A DNA stretch of 5,396 bases from Pseudomonas sp. (GTDB lineage: Bacteria > Pseudomonadota > Gammaproteobacteria > Pseudomonadales > Pseudomonadaceae): positions 1 through 5,396 of the forward strand of contig JAPLSD010000479.1 of NCBI GenBank assembly GCA_026398835.1, read 5' to 3'. Position 1 is the stretch's first letter. The number at the start of each line of letters is the position of its first letter. Under the pieces are notes generated by a model, which was not told the DNA's origin, made no database searches, and saw nothing but the letters and a program-made list of their open reading frames with translations. Below are positions 1-5,119 of this stretch, in pieces. Both the position numbers and the translations under genes were made by a program.

Positions 1-291
1 GGCCCGCGCCAGCAGTTGCGCGCCAAGGCAAATCGCGAACACCGGTGCACTCTGGGCCAGGCTTGCAGCCAACCATTGACGTTCCTCACCCAGCCAATCC
101 GGCCCGGCGTTGGACTCGTACGGCCCACCCAGAATGATCACGGGCGCAGCGCTGATGGGCGGCAGTTCACCAAGGTCGGCACGAAAGACCTTCAACGTCA
201 GCCCCCGGACCTCGGCCCACTGGGCAATGGTGCCTGGCCCTTCGGCGGGATGGTGCTGGATCAGGCTCAATGAAGTCGGATTATTCGGCAC
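1..291 (-). CDS. Class I glutamine amidotransferase, N-terminal part (cut by window edge)
   Basis: Reading the minus strand from a GTG at 289-291 gives 97 codons with no stop, running off the left edge. The start is chosen because AGAGGA lies 6 bases upstream (298-303). Two signatures identify the family. IILGGPYES (about residues 52-60) matches the oxyanion-forming loop. FAICLGAQLLA (about 85-95) is the nucleophile elbow, with the catalytic cysteine at residue 88. These are hallmarks of class I (triad) amidotransferase domains, as in the GMP synthase-like group of stand-alone proteins, which are usually about 230-250 residues, so more than half, including the His-Glu pair, lies outside the window. 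Such proteins release ammonia from glutamine or act on related gamma-glutamyl amides. The acceptor cannot be told from this fragment. The gene is divergent from the cysteine hydrolase at 529. Confident of family, not of substrate. Confidence 0.88.
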   Translation of the reverse strand, partial: MPNNPTSLSLIQHHPAEGPGTIAQWAEVRGLTLKVFRADLGELPPISAAPVIILGGPYESNAGPDWLGEERQWLAASLAQSAPVFAICLGAQLLARA

Positions 292-297
292 GGCAGA

Positions 298-303
298 TCC
301 TCT
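298..303 (-). promoter_or_regulatory. Ribosome binding site supporting the GTG start of the amidotransferase
   Basis: On the minus strand AGAGGA sits 6 bases before the GTG at 289-291. No ATG in the same frame lies nearby, so this site decides the start. Confidence 0.6.
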
Positions 304-331
304 GTTTCAGTCTGTGACACGATTGTGATTT

Positions 332-359
332 TTTATAACTAATTGTCTCATCGACACAA
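332..359 (-). promoter_or_regulatory. Candidate sigma-70 promoter for the amidotransferase gene
   Basis: On the minus strand, TTGTGT (354-359) and TATAAA (332-337) are separated by 16 bases. This would start transcription about 30-35 bases ahead of the GTG start. The surrounding DNA is AT-rich compared with the rest of the window. Seen by eye only; no transcript data. Confidence 0.35.
343..359. promoter_or_regulatory. Operator-like imperfect palindrome in the divergent intergenic region
   Basis: TTGTCTCATCGACACAA has the symmetric form TTGTnTCnnnGAnACAA: six of eight base pairs match around a central T. It lies between two divergent genes and covers the proposed -35 element of the amidotransferase promoter, a normal position for a repressor or a LysR-type regulator. 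No regulator gene is present in the window, so the binding protein is unknown. Confidence 0.3.
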
Positions 360-513
360 ATTGTTCTGGTTGTGCCTCCCTAGACTGCCGGTCGCTTCGA
401 TTTTTGCCAATCACGGCCGCCTTTTTATGTCCGTAATCGTTCAATCGTCGGTCAGACGTCGTCCTTTCGACAGGGACTTCTACACTGACATTCGCGCCAC
501 ATTCAGCCCGCAC

Positions 514-519
514 GGAGGG
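514..519 (+). promoter_or_regulatory. Ribosome binding site that decides the start of the cysteine hydrolase
   Basis: GGAGGG lies 9 bases before the ATG at 529. The frame stays open back to base 343, but the upstream alternatives, TTG at 343 and ATG at 427, have no such sequence in front of them. Confidence 0.7.
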
Positions 520-528
520 CCAGCCACC

Positions 529-1149
529 ATGAGTGCCGATAGCTATTCTGCAGAATGTACAGGTCTGCTGCTCGTTGACCCTTACAACGACTTTCTAAGC
601 GAAGGTGGCAAGCTGCATGGCTTTGCCAAGCCGATTGCCGATAGCGTGGGTACCCTCGCCAATCTGATTGCGGTGGTTGATGCGGTACGTAAAGCAGGCG
701 TCCAGGTGTTTTATGTTCCACACCATCGTGCTTTACCCAATGACTACGAGGGCTGGATACACCCAAGCCCCTATCAGTTGGGAGCCGGTCGTGCGCAGGT
801 TTTTGCGGTCGACAGCTGGGGTGGTGAGTGGCATCCGGCGTTCCTGCCTCAGAAGAACGACGTCATCGTCAAAGAGCATTGGGGGGCCAGCGGGTTCGCC
901 AACACCGACCTTGATTTCCAGCTCAAGCAACGGGGTATCGAGAAGGTTGTGGTGGTCGGGATGCTGGCTAATACCTGCATCGAAACCACGGGCAAATTTG
1001 CAGCCGAGTTGGGTTATCACGTGACGTTGATACGAGACGCCACCGCAGCCTTCAGCAAGGAAGCCATGCACGCAGCCCATGAGATCAATGGACCTACGTA
1101 TGCTCATTCAATTATCACAACCGCCGAGCTGATTGCGGCATTGCGCTGA
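529..1149 (+). CDS. Isochorismatase-family cysteine hydrolase
   Basis: This 206-residue protein has the usual length and the full catalytic triad of the isochorismatase-like (cysteine hydrolase) superfamily. The Asp is D17 in LLLVDPYNDF, the Lys is K115 in VIVKEHWGASGF, and the nucleophilic Cys is C150 in VVVGMLANTCIETT, the strand-turn-helix with the conserved cis-peptide region. Members hydrolyse C-N bonds in nicotinamide, N-carbamoyl compounds, biuret or similar amides, or the vinyl ether of isochorismate. The sequence does not show which substrate is used here. There is no signal peptide, so the enzyme should be cytosolic. The ATG at 529 is favoured by GGAGGG and because it puts the first beta strand about 12 residues from the N terminus. 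The frame is open back to a stop at 340-342, but that stretch uses AGA, AGG and GGA codons atypical of the gene. Its divergent neighbour is an amidotransferase; a metabolic link is possible but unproven. Confidence 0.9.
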   Translation: MSADSYSAECTGLLLVDPYNDFLSEGGKLHGFAKPIADSVGTLANLIAVVDAVRKAGVQVFYVPHHRALPNDYEGWIHPSPYQLGAGRAQVFAVDSWGGEWHPAFLPQKNDVIVKEHWGASGFANTDLDFQLKQRGIEKVVVVGMLANTCIETTGKFAAELGYHVTLIRDATAAFSKEAMHAAHEINGPTYAHSIITTAELIAALR

Positions 1150-1238
1150 GCGTGTCTGCACTCGGACGATAGAAATGACTAGGGAATAGGAAACCGCGGA
1201 TCCTGGCGGGCGCAGATGTGTCGATTGTGATGACGTCT

Positions 1239-1302
1239 TCGCGGGCAAGCCACGCTCCCACAGAAATCACGCGGTCTCTGTGGGAGCGTGGCTTGCCCGC
1301 GA
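1239..1302. repeat. REP doublet in inverted orientation (REPIN)
   Basis: Two 26-base arms (1239-1264 and 1277-1302) are exact reverse complements around a 12-base loop. Each holds the core GCGGGCAAGCCACGCTCCCA or its complement. This is the form of Pseudomonas REP sequences arranged as a REPIN, which are dispersed by RAYT (REP-associated tyrosine) transposases acting in trans. No RAYT gene is in the window. The element lies 89 bases after the cysteine hydrolase stop and could fold into a long hairpin in read-through RNA, limiting transcription or protecting the 3' end. The following hairpin-capable stretch to about 1333 (GGGCTGC/GCGGCCC and GCGGCC/GGCCGC) looks like the usual REP flank. Confidence 0.88.
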
Positions 1303-1362
1303 TGGGCTGCGAAGCGGCCCCAAAAACGGCCGCCACGGTTCTTCAGATAGAGCGGACCGGCC

Positions 1363-1386
1363 GGCGGGGGCAAGCCCCTCGCCACA
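1363..1386. repeat. Lone REP sequence of a second type
   Basis: The minus strand reads TGTGGCGAGGGGCTTGCCCC and continues with CGCC. This resembles the GGCGAGGGGGCTTGCCCCCGC type of REP seen in the fluorescent Pseudomonas group (from memory). It folds as GGCG (1363-1366) plus GGGGC (1367-1371) against GCCCC (1374-1378) plus CGCC (1380-1383), with T1379 bulged. It is a single unit, unlike the doublet just upstream, and differs in sequence from it. Confidence 0.65.
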
Positions 1387-1392
1387 TGAAAC

Positions 1393-1421
1393 TTCATGAT
1401 CCACCTTCAGGATGCTAGGCT
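1393..1421 (+). promoter_or_regulatory. Candidate sigma-70 promoter for the exported esterase
   Basis: TTCATG (1393-1398) and TAGGCT (1416-1421) are 17 bases apart, about 37 bases before the ATG at 1458. The GCTAGGCT form is common at Pseudomonas -10 sites. It lies just after the lone REP, leaving the gene its own short promoter. The call rests on pattern only. Confidence 0.35.
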
Positions 1422-1457
1422 CTGGCGCGAATCCGCTGTGCTGTAAAAGGAAGGACT

Positions 1458-2174
1458 ATGTTCAAGTTTTTGGCCATGGCGCTGCTGCTGGCGTCCACCG
1501 CCGCGCAGGCGCAAACCCCGCTGCAAACCGATTTGCCGTTGAAGTATCTGGAGCAGGCGAGCCCTGACTCGCACAATCAGCCGCTGGTGATTTTTCTGCA
1601 TGGCTACGGCAGTAATGAAGAGGACTTGTTCGGGATCAAGGACGAGTTGCCTGCCCAGTACACCTATGTCTCGGCGCGGGCGCCGCAGGTGCTGGATGAG
1701 GACAGTTATCAGTGGTTTCACAAAAAAGGCGAGGGTGCCTACGACGGCGAAACCGCTGACCTGAACAGCAGCGCCAGGCTGATCGCCGATTTTATCGCCC
1801 AGGCCACCGCGAAATATCACACCCAAAGCGACAAGGTTTTTCTGGTGGGGTTTAGTCAGGGCGCGATCATGTCCTATGAGGTTGCCCTGCGCCACCCAGA
1901 GATGGTGCGCGGCATCGCGGCGTTGAGCGGCAAGGTTCTACCGGTGCTGAAATCTCAGCTCAAACCCGCCAAAAATCTTGAACAATTGGCAATTTTTATC
2001 GGCCATGGCACGGCCGATCAGCGGCTTCCCTATACCGATGGCAGCGATGCCGACAGCCTGCTGAAAAGTCTGGCGCTGAAACCGGCGTTTCATGCCTATC
2101 CGGGCATCGGCCACACCATCACTGCAAACGAAATGCAGGATTTGAACAGCTGGCTACGCACGCTCAATCAATGA
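1458..2174 (+). CDS. Exported alpha/beta hydrolase, phospholipase/carboxylesterase family
   Basis: This 238-residue serine hydrolase belongs to the phospholipase/carboxylesterase (Abhydrolase_2) family, whose members cleave short-chain carboxylic or thioester bonds. The oxyanion region is FLHGYGSNEEDL (46-57). The nucleophile is S133 in GFSQG, the acid is D187 in GHGTADQRLP, and the base is H219 in YPGIGHT. These are the right motifs in the right order and spacing. The N terminus has a lysine at position 3, a hydrophobic run to about residue 14 and an AQA site, so cleavage after A18 and periplasmic location are likely. Family members are mostly cytosolic proteins of about 220 residues, so the leader is unusual. 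The start is supported by AAAGGA 6 bases upstream. The gene stands alone, between REP sequences and a convergent gene. The substrate is unknown. Confidence 0.88.
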   Translation: MFKFLAMALLLASTAAQAQTPLQTDLPLKYLEQASPDSHNQPLVIFLHGYGSNEEDLFGIKDELPAQYTYVSARAPQVLDEDSYQWFHKKGEGAYDGETADLNSSARLIADFIAQATAKYHTQSDKVFLVGFSQGAIMSYEVALRHPEMVRGIAALSGKVLPVLKSQLKPAKNLEQLAIFIGHGTADQRLPYTDGSDADSLLKSLALKPAFHAYPGIGHTITANEMQDLNSWLRTLNQ

Positions 2175-2178
2175 GGCT

Positions 2179-2198
2179 GGAGCGGCATTGGCCGCTCC
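2179..2198. terminator. GC-rich hairpin between convergent genes
   Basis: GGAGCGGC (2179-2186) and GCCGCTCC (2191-2198) form a perfect 8-bp stem with a 4-base ATTG loop. It starts 5 bases after the plus-strand stop and lies 8 bases beyond the minus-strand stop. It is well placed to end transcription from both sides. Neither side has a strong T run, so it may be a weak terminator or only a 3'-end barrier. Confidence 0.55.
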
Positions 2199-2206
2199 CG
2201 TCCTGC

Positions 2207-2788
2207 TTATTTCCCGCCGATGATCTGCTTGACCAGCGCAGAGTGTCCGGTCGGGTCATCGGCGCGGGAGATAATCTGAATCACCAGGATGCGGCTGCCT
2301 GAGCCCGCCAATAAGGTGGTGTCCAGGGTATTGCCGCCGCCCATGGTGGCTGCGCTCTCGATCTGGCGCAGACCAAGGCCTTTGATAGTCAGTTTCTTTT
2401 CGTCCAGTTTCTTGAAGTCAGGCAAGGCTGCGCTTTGTTTCTGGAGGAAGCTTTCAACCGCGCTGTCGAGGAATGTGCTGTCGTTGTCTTTGGTTTGCAC
2501 ACCATCGGTGCGGACGTTTTCAGCAACCAGCACCACGGTTTTGCTGGTTCGGTTGGTGTACATCGTGCCCATCGCACCGGCAGTGCCGCTGGCTGAGTCA
2601 CCAGGAGGCAACGGGTTGGCCTCAAAGCCCTGGGGCAGGTTGATAGTGAATTTGCCGTCCAGGGTCGAGACCTTTTGCTCGGTCGAGGTTTTCGCCGCCG
2701 GCTGGGTGGCTGCGTAGACGCTCATGGCCCCGAAACTGGCCGCGGCGGCCAGTAGCAAAACGATGGCTTTGTTACCGAACAATGACAT
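2207..2788 (-). CDS. Small exported protein of unknown function
   Basis: I do not recognise a named family. The 193-residue protein begins with a signal peptide: NK at 6-7, a hydrophobic run at 8-22, and a likely cut after SVYA (A26). There is no cysteine at the cut site, so it should be a soluble periplasmic or secreted protein, not a lipoprotein. The mature part starts with a flexible stretch (TQPAAKTSTEQ) and then LDGKFTINLPQGFEANPLPP, a beta pattern reminiscent of DcrB/PsbP-like (Mog1/PsbP fold) domains; that is only a resemblance. The C terminus alternates LDTTLLAGSGSRILVIQI and a final helix. The mature protein appears to have no cysteine. The ATG at 2786-2788 is chosen because GGAGAG lies 5 bases upstream and the signal peptide begins there. 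An in-frame ATG 37 codons further up would bury the signal peptide. Confidence 0.8.
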   Translation of the reverse strand: MSLFGNKAIVLLLAAAASFGAMSVYAATQPAAKTSTEQKVSTLDGKFTINLPQGFEANPLPPGDSASGTAGAMGTMYTNRTSKTVVLVAENVRTDGVQTKDNDSTFLDSAVESFLQKQSAALPDFKKLDEKKLTIKGLGLRQIESAATMGGGNTLDTTLLAGSGSRILVIQIISRADDPTGHSALVKQIIGGK

Positions 2789-2793
2789 TCCAA

Positions 2794-2799
2794 CTCTCC
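2794..2799 (-). promoter_or_regulatory. Ribosome binding site deciding the start of the unknown exported protein
   Basis: On the minus strand GGAGAG is followed by TTGGA and then the ATG at 2786-2788. It selects this start over the in-frame ATG at 2897-2899. Confidence 0.65.
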
Positions 2800-2866
2800 A
2801 GGGTGATCGCGCTGTGGAGGCGATCATCCCATGGGCATAGCGGATCACTCCAGTATCGTTTTCCTT

Positions 2867-2901
2867 GATTGTTCCCACGCAGAGATTGATCGTTCCCACG
2901 C
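2867..2901. repeat. Tandem 14-base repeat, degenerate dispersed Pseudomonas repeat
   Basis: GATTGTTCCCACGC (2867-2880) and GATCGTTCCCACGC (2888-2901) differ at one base and start 21 bases apart. The second copy continues as TGTGAGGGATGC. This resembles a degenerate form of the GTTCCCACGCTCTGCGTGGGA repeat that is dispersed between genes in fluorescent Pseudomonas genomes (from memory). The pair lies in the 158-bp gap upstream of the unknown exported protein, in which no convincing promoter was found. Confidence 0.5.
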
Positions 2902-2946
2902 TGTGAGGGATGCGTTGCGCAGCATTACGAAGGCGCCAGGACGATC

Positions 2947-3384
2947 TCAGTCCTGATCATCAAGAAACCGCCCTTTATGATCAGGGCTGGGCAACTGGCA
3001 GGTATCGTAGCGACCGAACAGCCGGTAGCGATTTTGTGCGATGCGGTCGTAGCACCAATCCCTGATTCCTTTGGGAATGACACTCATCACTGTCAGCAGA
3101 CGCCAGGGTTGTGGCAGATGCTTCATTACCCGCAAAAAAGCCTCTGAGCGCACATACAATGCATTGCCTTCAATGAACGCCATGGTGTCGAAACGCTCGG
3201 TCGGCAAGCAGAACCAGGCCAGCAAGGCTTGTCCTTCGACGGATTGCACGGACGCCAGCTTGATCTTTCTGTGGCGGTCATGACGGATCAAAAATCGCAC
3301 CGAGCCGTTGCATAACTTGCAGACACCGTCGAACAACACGACGCGGTCGCCGGGTTGCAGAAAGGGCGGGGTGGTGGTGTTCAT
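2947..3384 (-). CDS. DCC-family (DUF393) putative thiol-disulfide oxidoreductase
   Basis: This 145-residue protein carries the signature of the DCC family (DUF393): VVLFDGVCKLCNGSVRF (15-31), where D19, C22 and C25 form the DxxCxxC motif near the N terminus. A C-terminal block, WCYDRIAQNRYRLFGRYDTC, is also typical. The CxxC pair suggests thioredoxin-like redox chemistry, but the biochemical role of the family is poorly established. There is no signal peptide or membrane segment, so it is probably cytosolic. The length is normal for the family. The start is supported by TAGGAT, with AGGA 5 bases before the ATG. It lies downstream of glcG on the same strand, but a strong hairpin separates them, so it is probably not an integral part of the glycolate operon. 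The unknown exported protein follows after 158 bp. Confidence 0.87.
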   Translation of the reverse strand: MNTTTPPFLQPGDRVVLFDGVCKLCNGSVRFLIRHDRHRKIKLASVQSVEGQALLAWFCLPTERFDTMAFIEGNALYVRSEAFLRVMKHLPQPWRLLTVMSVIPKGIRDWCYDRIAQNRYRLFGRYDTCQLPSPDHKGRFLDDQD

Positions 3385-3429
3385 CGAGATCCTACCTGAA
3401 GCCGAGATTTTCGGTGGATGTTAGATAGC

Positions 3430-3456
3430 CAAAAGATCGCAGACTGCGATCTTTTG
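3430..3456 (-). terminator. Perfect 27-base palindrome, likely intrinsic terminator of the glc operon
   Basis: CAAAAGATCGCAG and CTGCGATCTTTTG are exact reverse complements (13 bases each) around a single central base. On the minus strand it begins 10 bases after the glcG stop. The A tract, GC-containing stem and T tract have the layout of an intrinsic terminator, working in either direction. The motif AAAAGATCGCAG also recurs between genes in many Pseudomonas genomes (from memory), so the hairpin may derive from a dispersed repeat. Confidence 0.7.
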
Positions 3457-3466
3457 ACGGGCCGCT

Positions 3467-3868
3467 TCAATTCAGGCATTGGGCGCCGGCTCTGGCGACT
3501 TGAGCGTCCTGCTCGGCTTTCACCCCAGACACCCCGACCGCGCCGATCACCTGCCCATCGACGATGATCGGCACGCCGCCTTCCAGCGAGGTCAGCAGTG
3601 GCGCCGACAGAAAGGCGCTGCGACCCCCGTTGATCATGTCCTCATAGCCCTTGGATTCACGGCGACCGAGGGCCGAGGTGCGGGCTTTTTCCGTGGCGAT
3701 ATAAGCGCTGATCGCTGCGCAGCCATCGAGACGTTCAAGGGCCAACGGGTGGCCGCCGTCATCGACGATGGCGATGGTCACCGCCCATTGATGGGTCTGT
3801 GCTTCGGTGCGTGCGGCGGCAAGGATCTGACTGACTTCGGTCTGGCTCAATACGGCTTTGGTTTTCAT
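3467..3868 (-). CDS. glcG: GlcG, haem-binding/HbpS-like accessory protein of the glycolate operon
   Basis: This 133-residue protein matches the GlcG/HbpS family (haem-degrading domain, Pfam Haem_degrading). Seen features are WAVTIAIVDDGGHPLALERL in the N-terminal half, a central helix IATEKARTSALGRRES, and the glycine-rich GGVPIIVDGQVIGAVGVSG near the C terminus. Its exact role in glycolate use is not established; family members bind haem or small molecules and often accompany glcDEF or other oxidoreductases. It is the last gene of the operon, 30 bp after glcF, and a strong hairpin follows. The ATG at 3866-3868 is chosen because GGAGA lies 5 bases ahead. An in-frame TTG at 3878-3880 would overlap that ribosome site and is unlikely. 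No signal peptide is seen. Confidence 0.9.
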   Translation of the reverse strand: MKTKAVLSQTEVSQILAAARTEAQTHQWAVTIAIVDDGGHPLALERLDGCAAISAYIATEKARTSALGRRESKGYEDMINGGRSAFLSAPLLTSLEGGVPIIVDGQVIGAVGVSGVKAEQDAQVARAGAQCLN

Positions 3869-3898
3869 GGAGTTCTCCAATGGACGCTGTTCGTTCGA

Positions 3899-5116
3899 TT
3901 AAAGCAGGGCATCTTCGACCAGTTCGATCCAGTGCATGACAGGGGTTCGGCCGGCGCCGTCGAGGTGGGTCTGGCAGCCGATGTTGGCGGTGACGATGAC
4001 CTCGGGTTTGCCGCTTTCCAGTGCGTTGAGCTTGTTGTCGCGCAGCTGTCGGGACAGCTCGGGTTGGGTCAGTGAATAGGTGCCCGCCGAGCCGCAACAC
4101 AAATGACTGTCCGGGACTGGCGTGAGTTTGAAGCCCAATCGGGTCAGTAAATCTTCCACCGCGCCGCCGAGCTTTTGTGCGTGCTGCAAGGTGCAGGGGC
4201 AATGGAAGGCAACGCGCGTGGCAGCGTTGACCTTGAGTGGTTTCAACGGCTCATCACGCAGCACCTCCACCAGATCCCTGGCCAGGGCGCTGACCCGTTT
4301 GGCCTTGGCCGCATAGGCCGGATCGTTGGTGAGCAGATGGCCGTAATCCTTGATGAAAGCTCCACAACCGCTGGCCGTCTGCACAATGGCTTCGGCACCG
4401 TTTTCGATGCTCGGCCACCAGGCGTCGATATTGCGTCTAGCACGATTGAGGCCGGCCTCCTGGGCGTTCAAGTGATAGTCCACGGCGCCGCAACATCCGG
4501 CCTGGCTGATCGGCGTGACGCTGATTCCCAAACGGTCCAGGACGCGCGCGGTGGCAGCATTAGTATTGGGTGACAGGCTCGGTTGCACGCAGCCTTCGAG
4601 CATCAATACGTGCCGCGCATGCTGCGTCGTCGGCCGCGCCTTGGCCGGGTGCACGGTGCGCGGCAACTTGACCTGGAGTACCTCAGGCAACAGCGGACGA
4701 AAGATTTCGCCGGTGTTGATCAAGGTCCTGAACAACCCAGGGTTTGGCACCACCGCCCGCAGACTCTCGCGTAGCAGGCGCTGGCCGAGAGGGCGCGGCA
4801 CGGCCGCGTCGACCACCGCGCGGCCGATGTCCAGCAGGTTGTGGTAATCCACGCCGGACGGGCAGGTGGTTTCACAGTTGCGGCACGACAGGCAACGGTC
4901 CAGGTGCAGTTGAGTCTTCTCGGTGGGCTCATGGCCTTCCAGCACTTGCTTGATCAGGTAAATACGCCCGCGTGGGCCGTCCAGTTCATCGCCGAGCAAT
5001 TGATAGGTCGGGCAGGTGGCGTTGCAGAAACCGCAATGCACGCAGGTGCGCAGAATGCTTTCGGCTTCTTCGGCGCGCGGCAGACGTTTGGCCTGTTCAC
5101 TTAAGGTGGTCTGCAT
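3899..5116 (-). CDS. glcF: Glycolate oxidase iron-sulfur subunit GlcF
   Basis: This complete 405-residue subunit of glycolate oxidase (glycolate dehydrogenase) passes electrons from the GlcD/GlcE flavin subunits to the respiratory chain during oxidation of glycolate to glyoxylate. Two ferredoxin-type [4Fe-4S] motifs are intact: C25, C28, C31, C35 (CVHCGFCNATCP) and C75, C78, C81, C85 (CLSCRNCETTCP). Two cysteine-rich CCG domains follow, with GC at 175-176 (LEGCVQPS), QAGCCGA at 205-211, HCPCTLQH at 305-312 and LCCGSAGTYS at 339-348. The length equals that of known GlcF proteins. The ATG is 3 bp after the glcE stop, with GGAG 9 bases upstream inside the end of glcE, indicating coupled translation. 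There is no membrane segment; it should sit on the inner face of the membrane with GlcD and GlcE. Confidence 0.96.
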   Translation of the reverse strand: MQTTLSEQAKRLPRAEEAESILRTCVHCGFCNATCPTYQLLGDELDGPRGRIYLIKQVLEGHEPTEKTQLHLDRCLSCRNCETTCPSGVDYHNLLDIGRAVVDAAVPRPLGQRLLRESLRAVVPNPGLFRTLINTGEIFRPLLPEVLQVKLPRTVHPAKARPTTQHARHVLMLEGCVQPSLSPNTNAATARVLDRLGISVTPISQAGCCGAVDYHLNAQEAGLNRARRNIDAWWPSIENGAEAIVQTASGCGAFIKDYGHLLTNDPAYAAKAKRVSALARDLVEVLRDEPLKPLKVNAATRVAFHCPCTLQHAQKLGGAVEDLLTRLGFKLTPVPDSHLCCGSAGTYSLTQPELSRQLRDNKLNALESGKPEVIVTANIGCQTHLDGAGRTPVMHWIELVEDALL

Positions 5117-5119
5117 GGT

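Noticed and set aside
343..528. Longer cysteine hydrolase starting at TTG 343 or ATG 427
   Set aside because: No ribosome binding site precedes either start. The stretch has rare codons and no family similarity, while ATG 529 has GGAGGG and fits the family's N terminus.
1239..1386. CRISPR-like or insertion-sequence remnant in the 1150-1457 gap
   Set aside because: There are no regularly spaced direct repeats with spacers, no transposase fragment and no target duplication was evident. REP sequences explain the structure.
1407..1895. 162-codon minus-strand reading frame opposite the esterase
   Set aside because: It lies within and opposite a gene with a full catalytic triad and signal peptide, and shows no recognisable motif of its own.
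2789..2899. Longer form of the unknown exported protein from ATG 2897-2899
   Set aside because: It would place 37 residues ahead of a clear signal peptide. The upstream stretch overlaps the GTTCCCACGC repeats and lacks a good ribosome site; ATG 2788 has GGAGAG.
3430..3456. Phage or integron attachment site
   Set aside because: No integrase, tRNA gene or matching second copy is present, and terminator position after glcG is a simpler explanation.
3869..3880. TTG at 3878-3880 as the glcG start
   Set aside because: It overlaps the GGAGA ribosome site of the ATG at 3868 and adds only four residues.
3479..4075. 198-codon plus-strand reading frame opposite glcG and glcF
   Set aside because: It is an antisense shadow in GC-rich DNA, crossing two clearly identified genes and their spacer.
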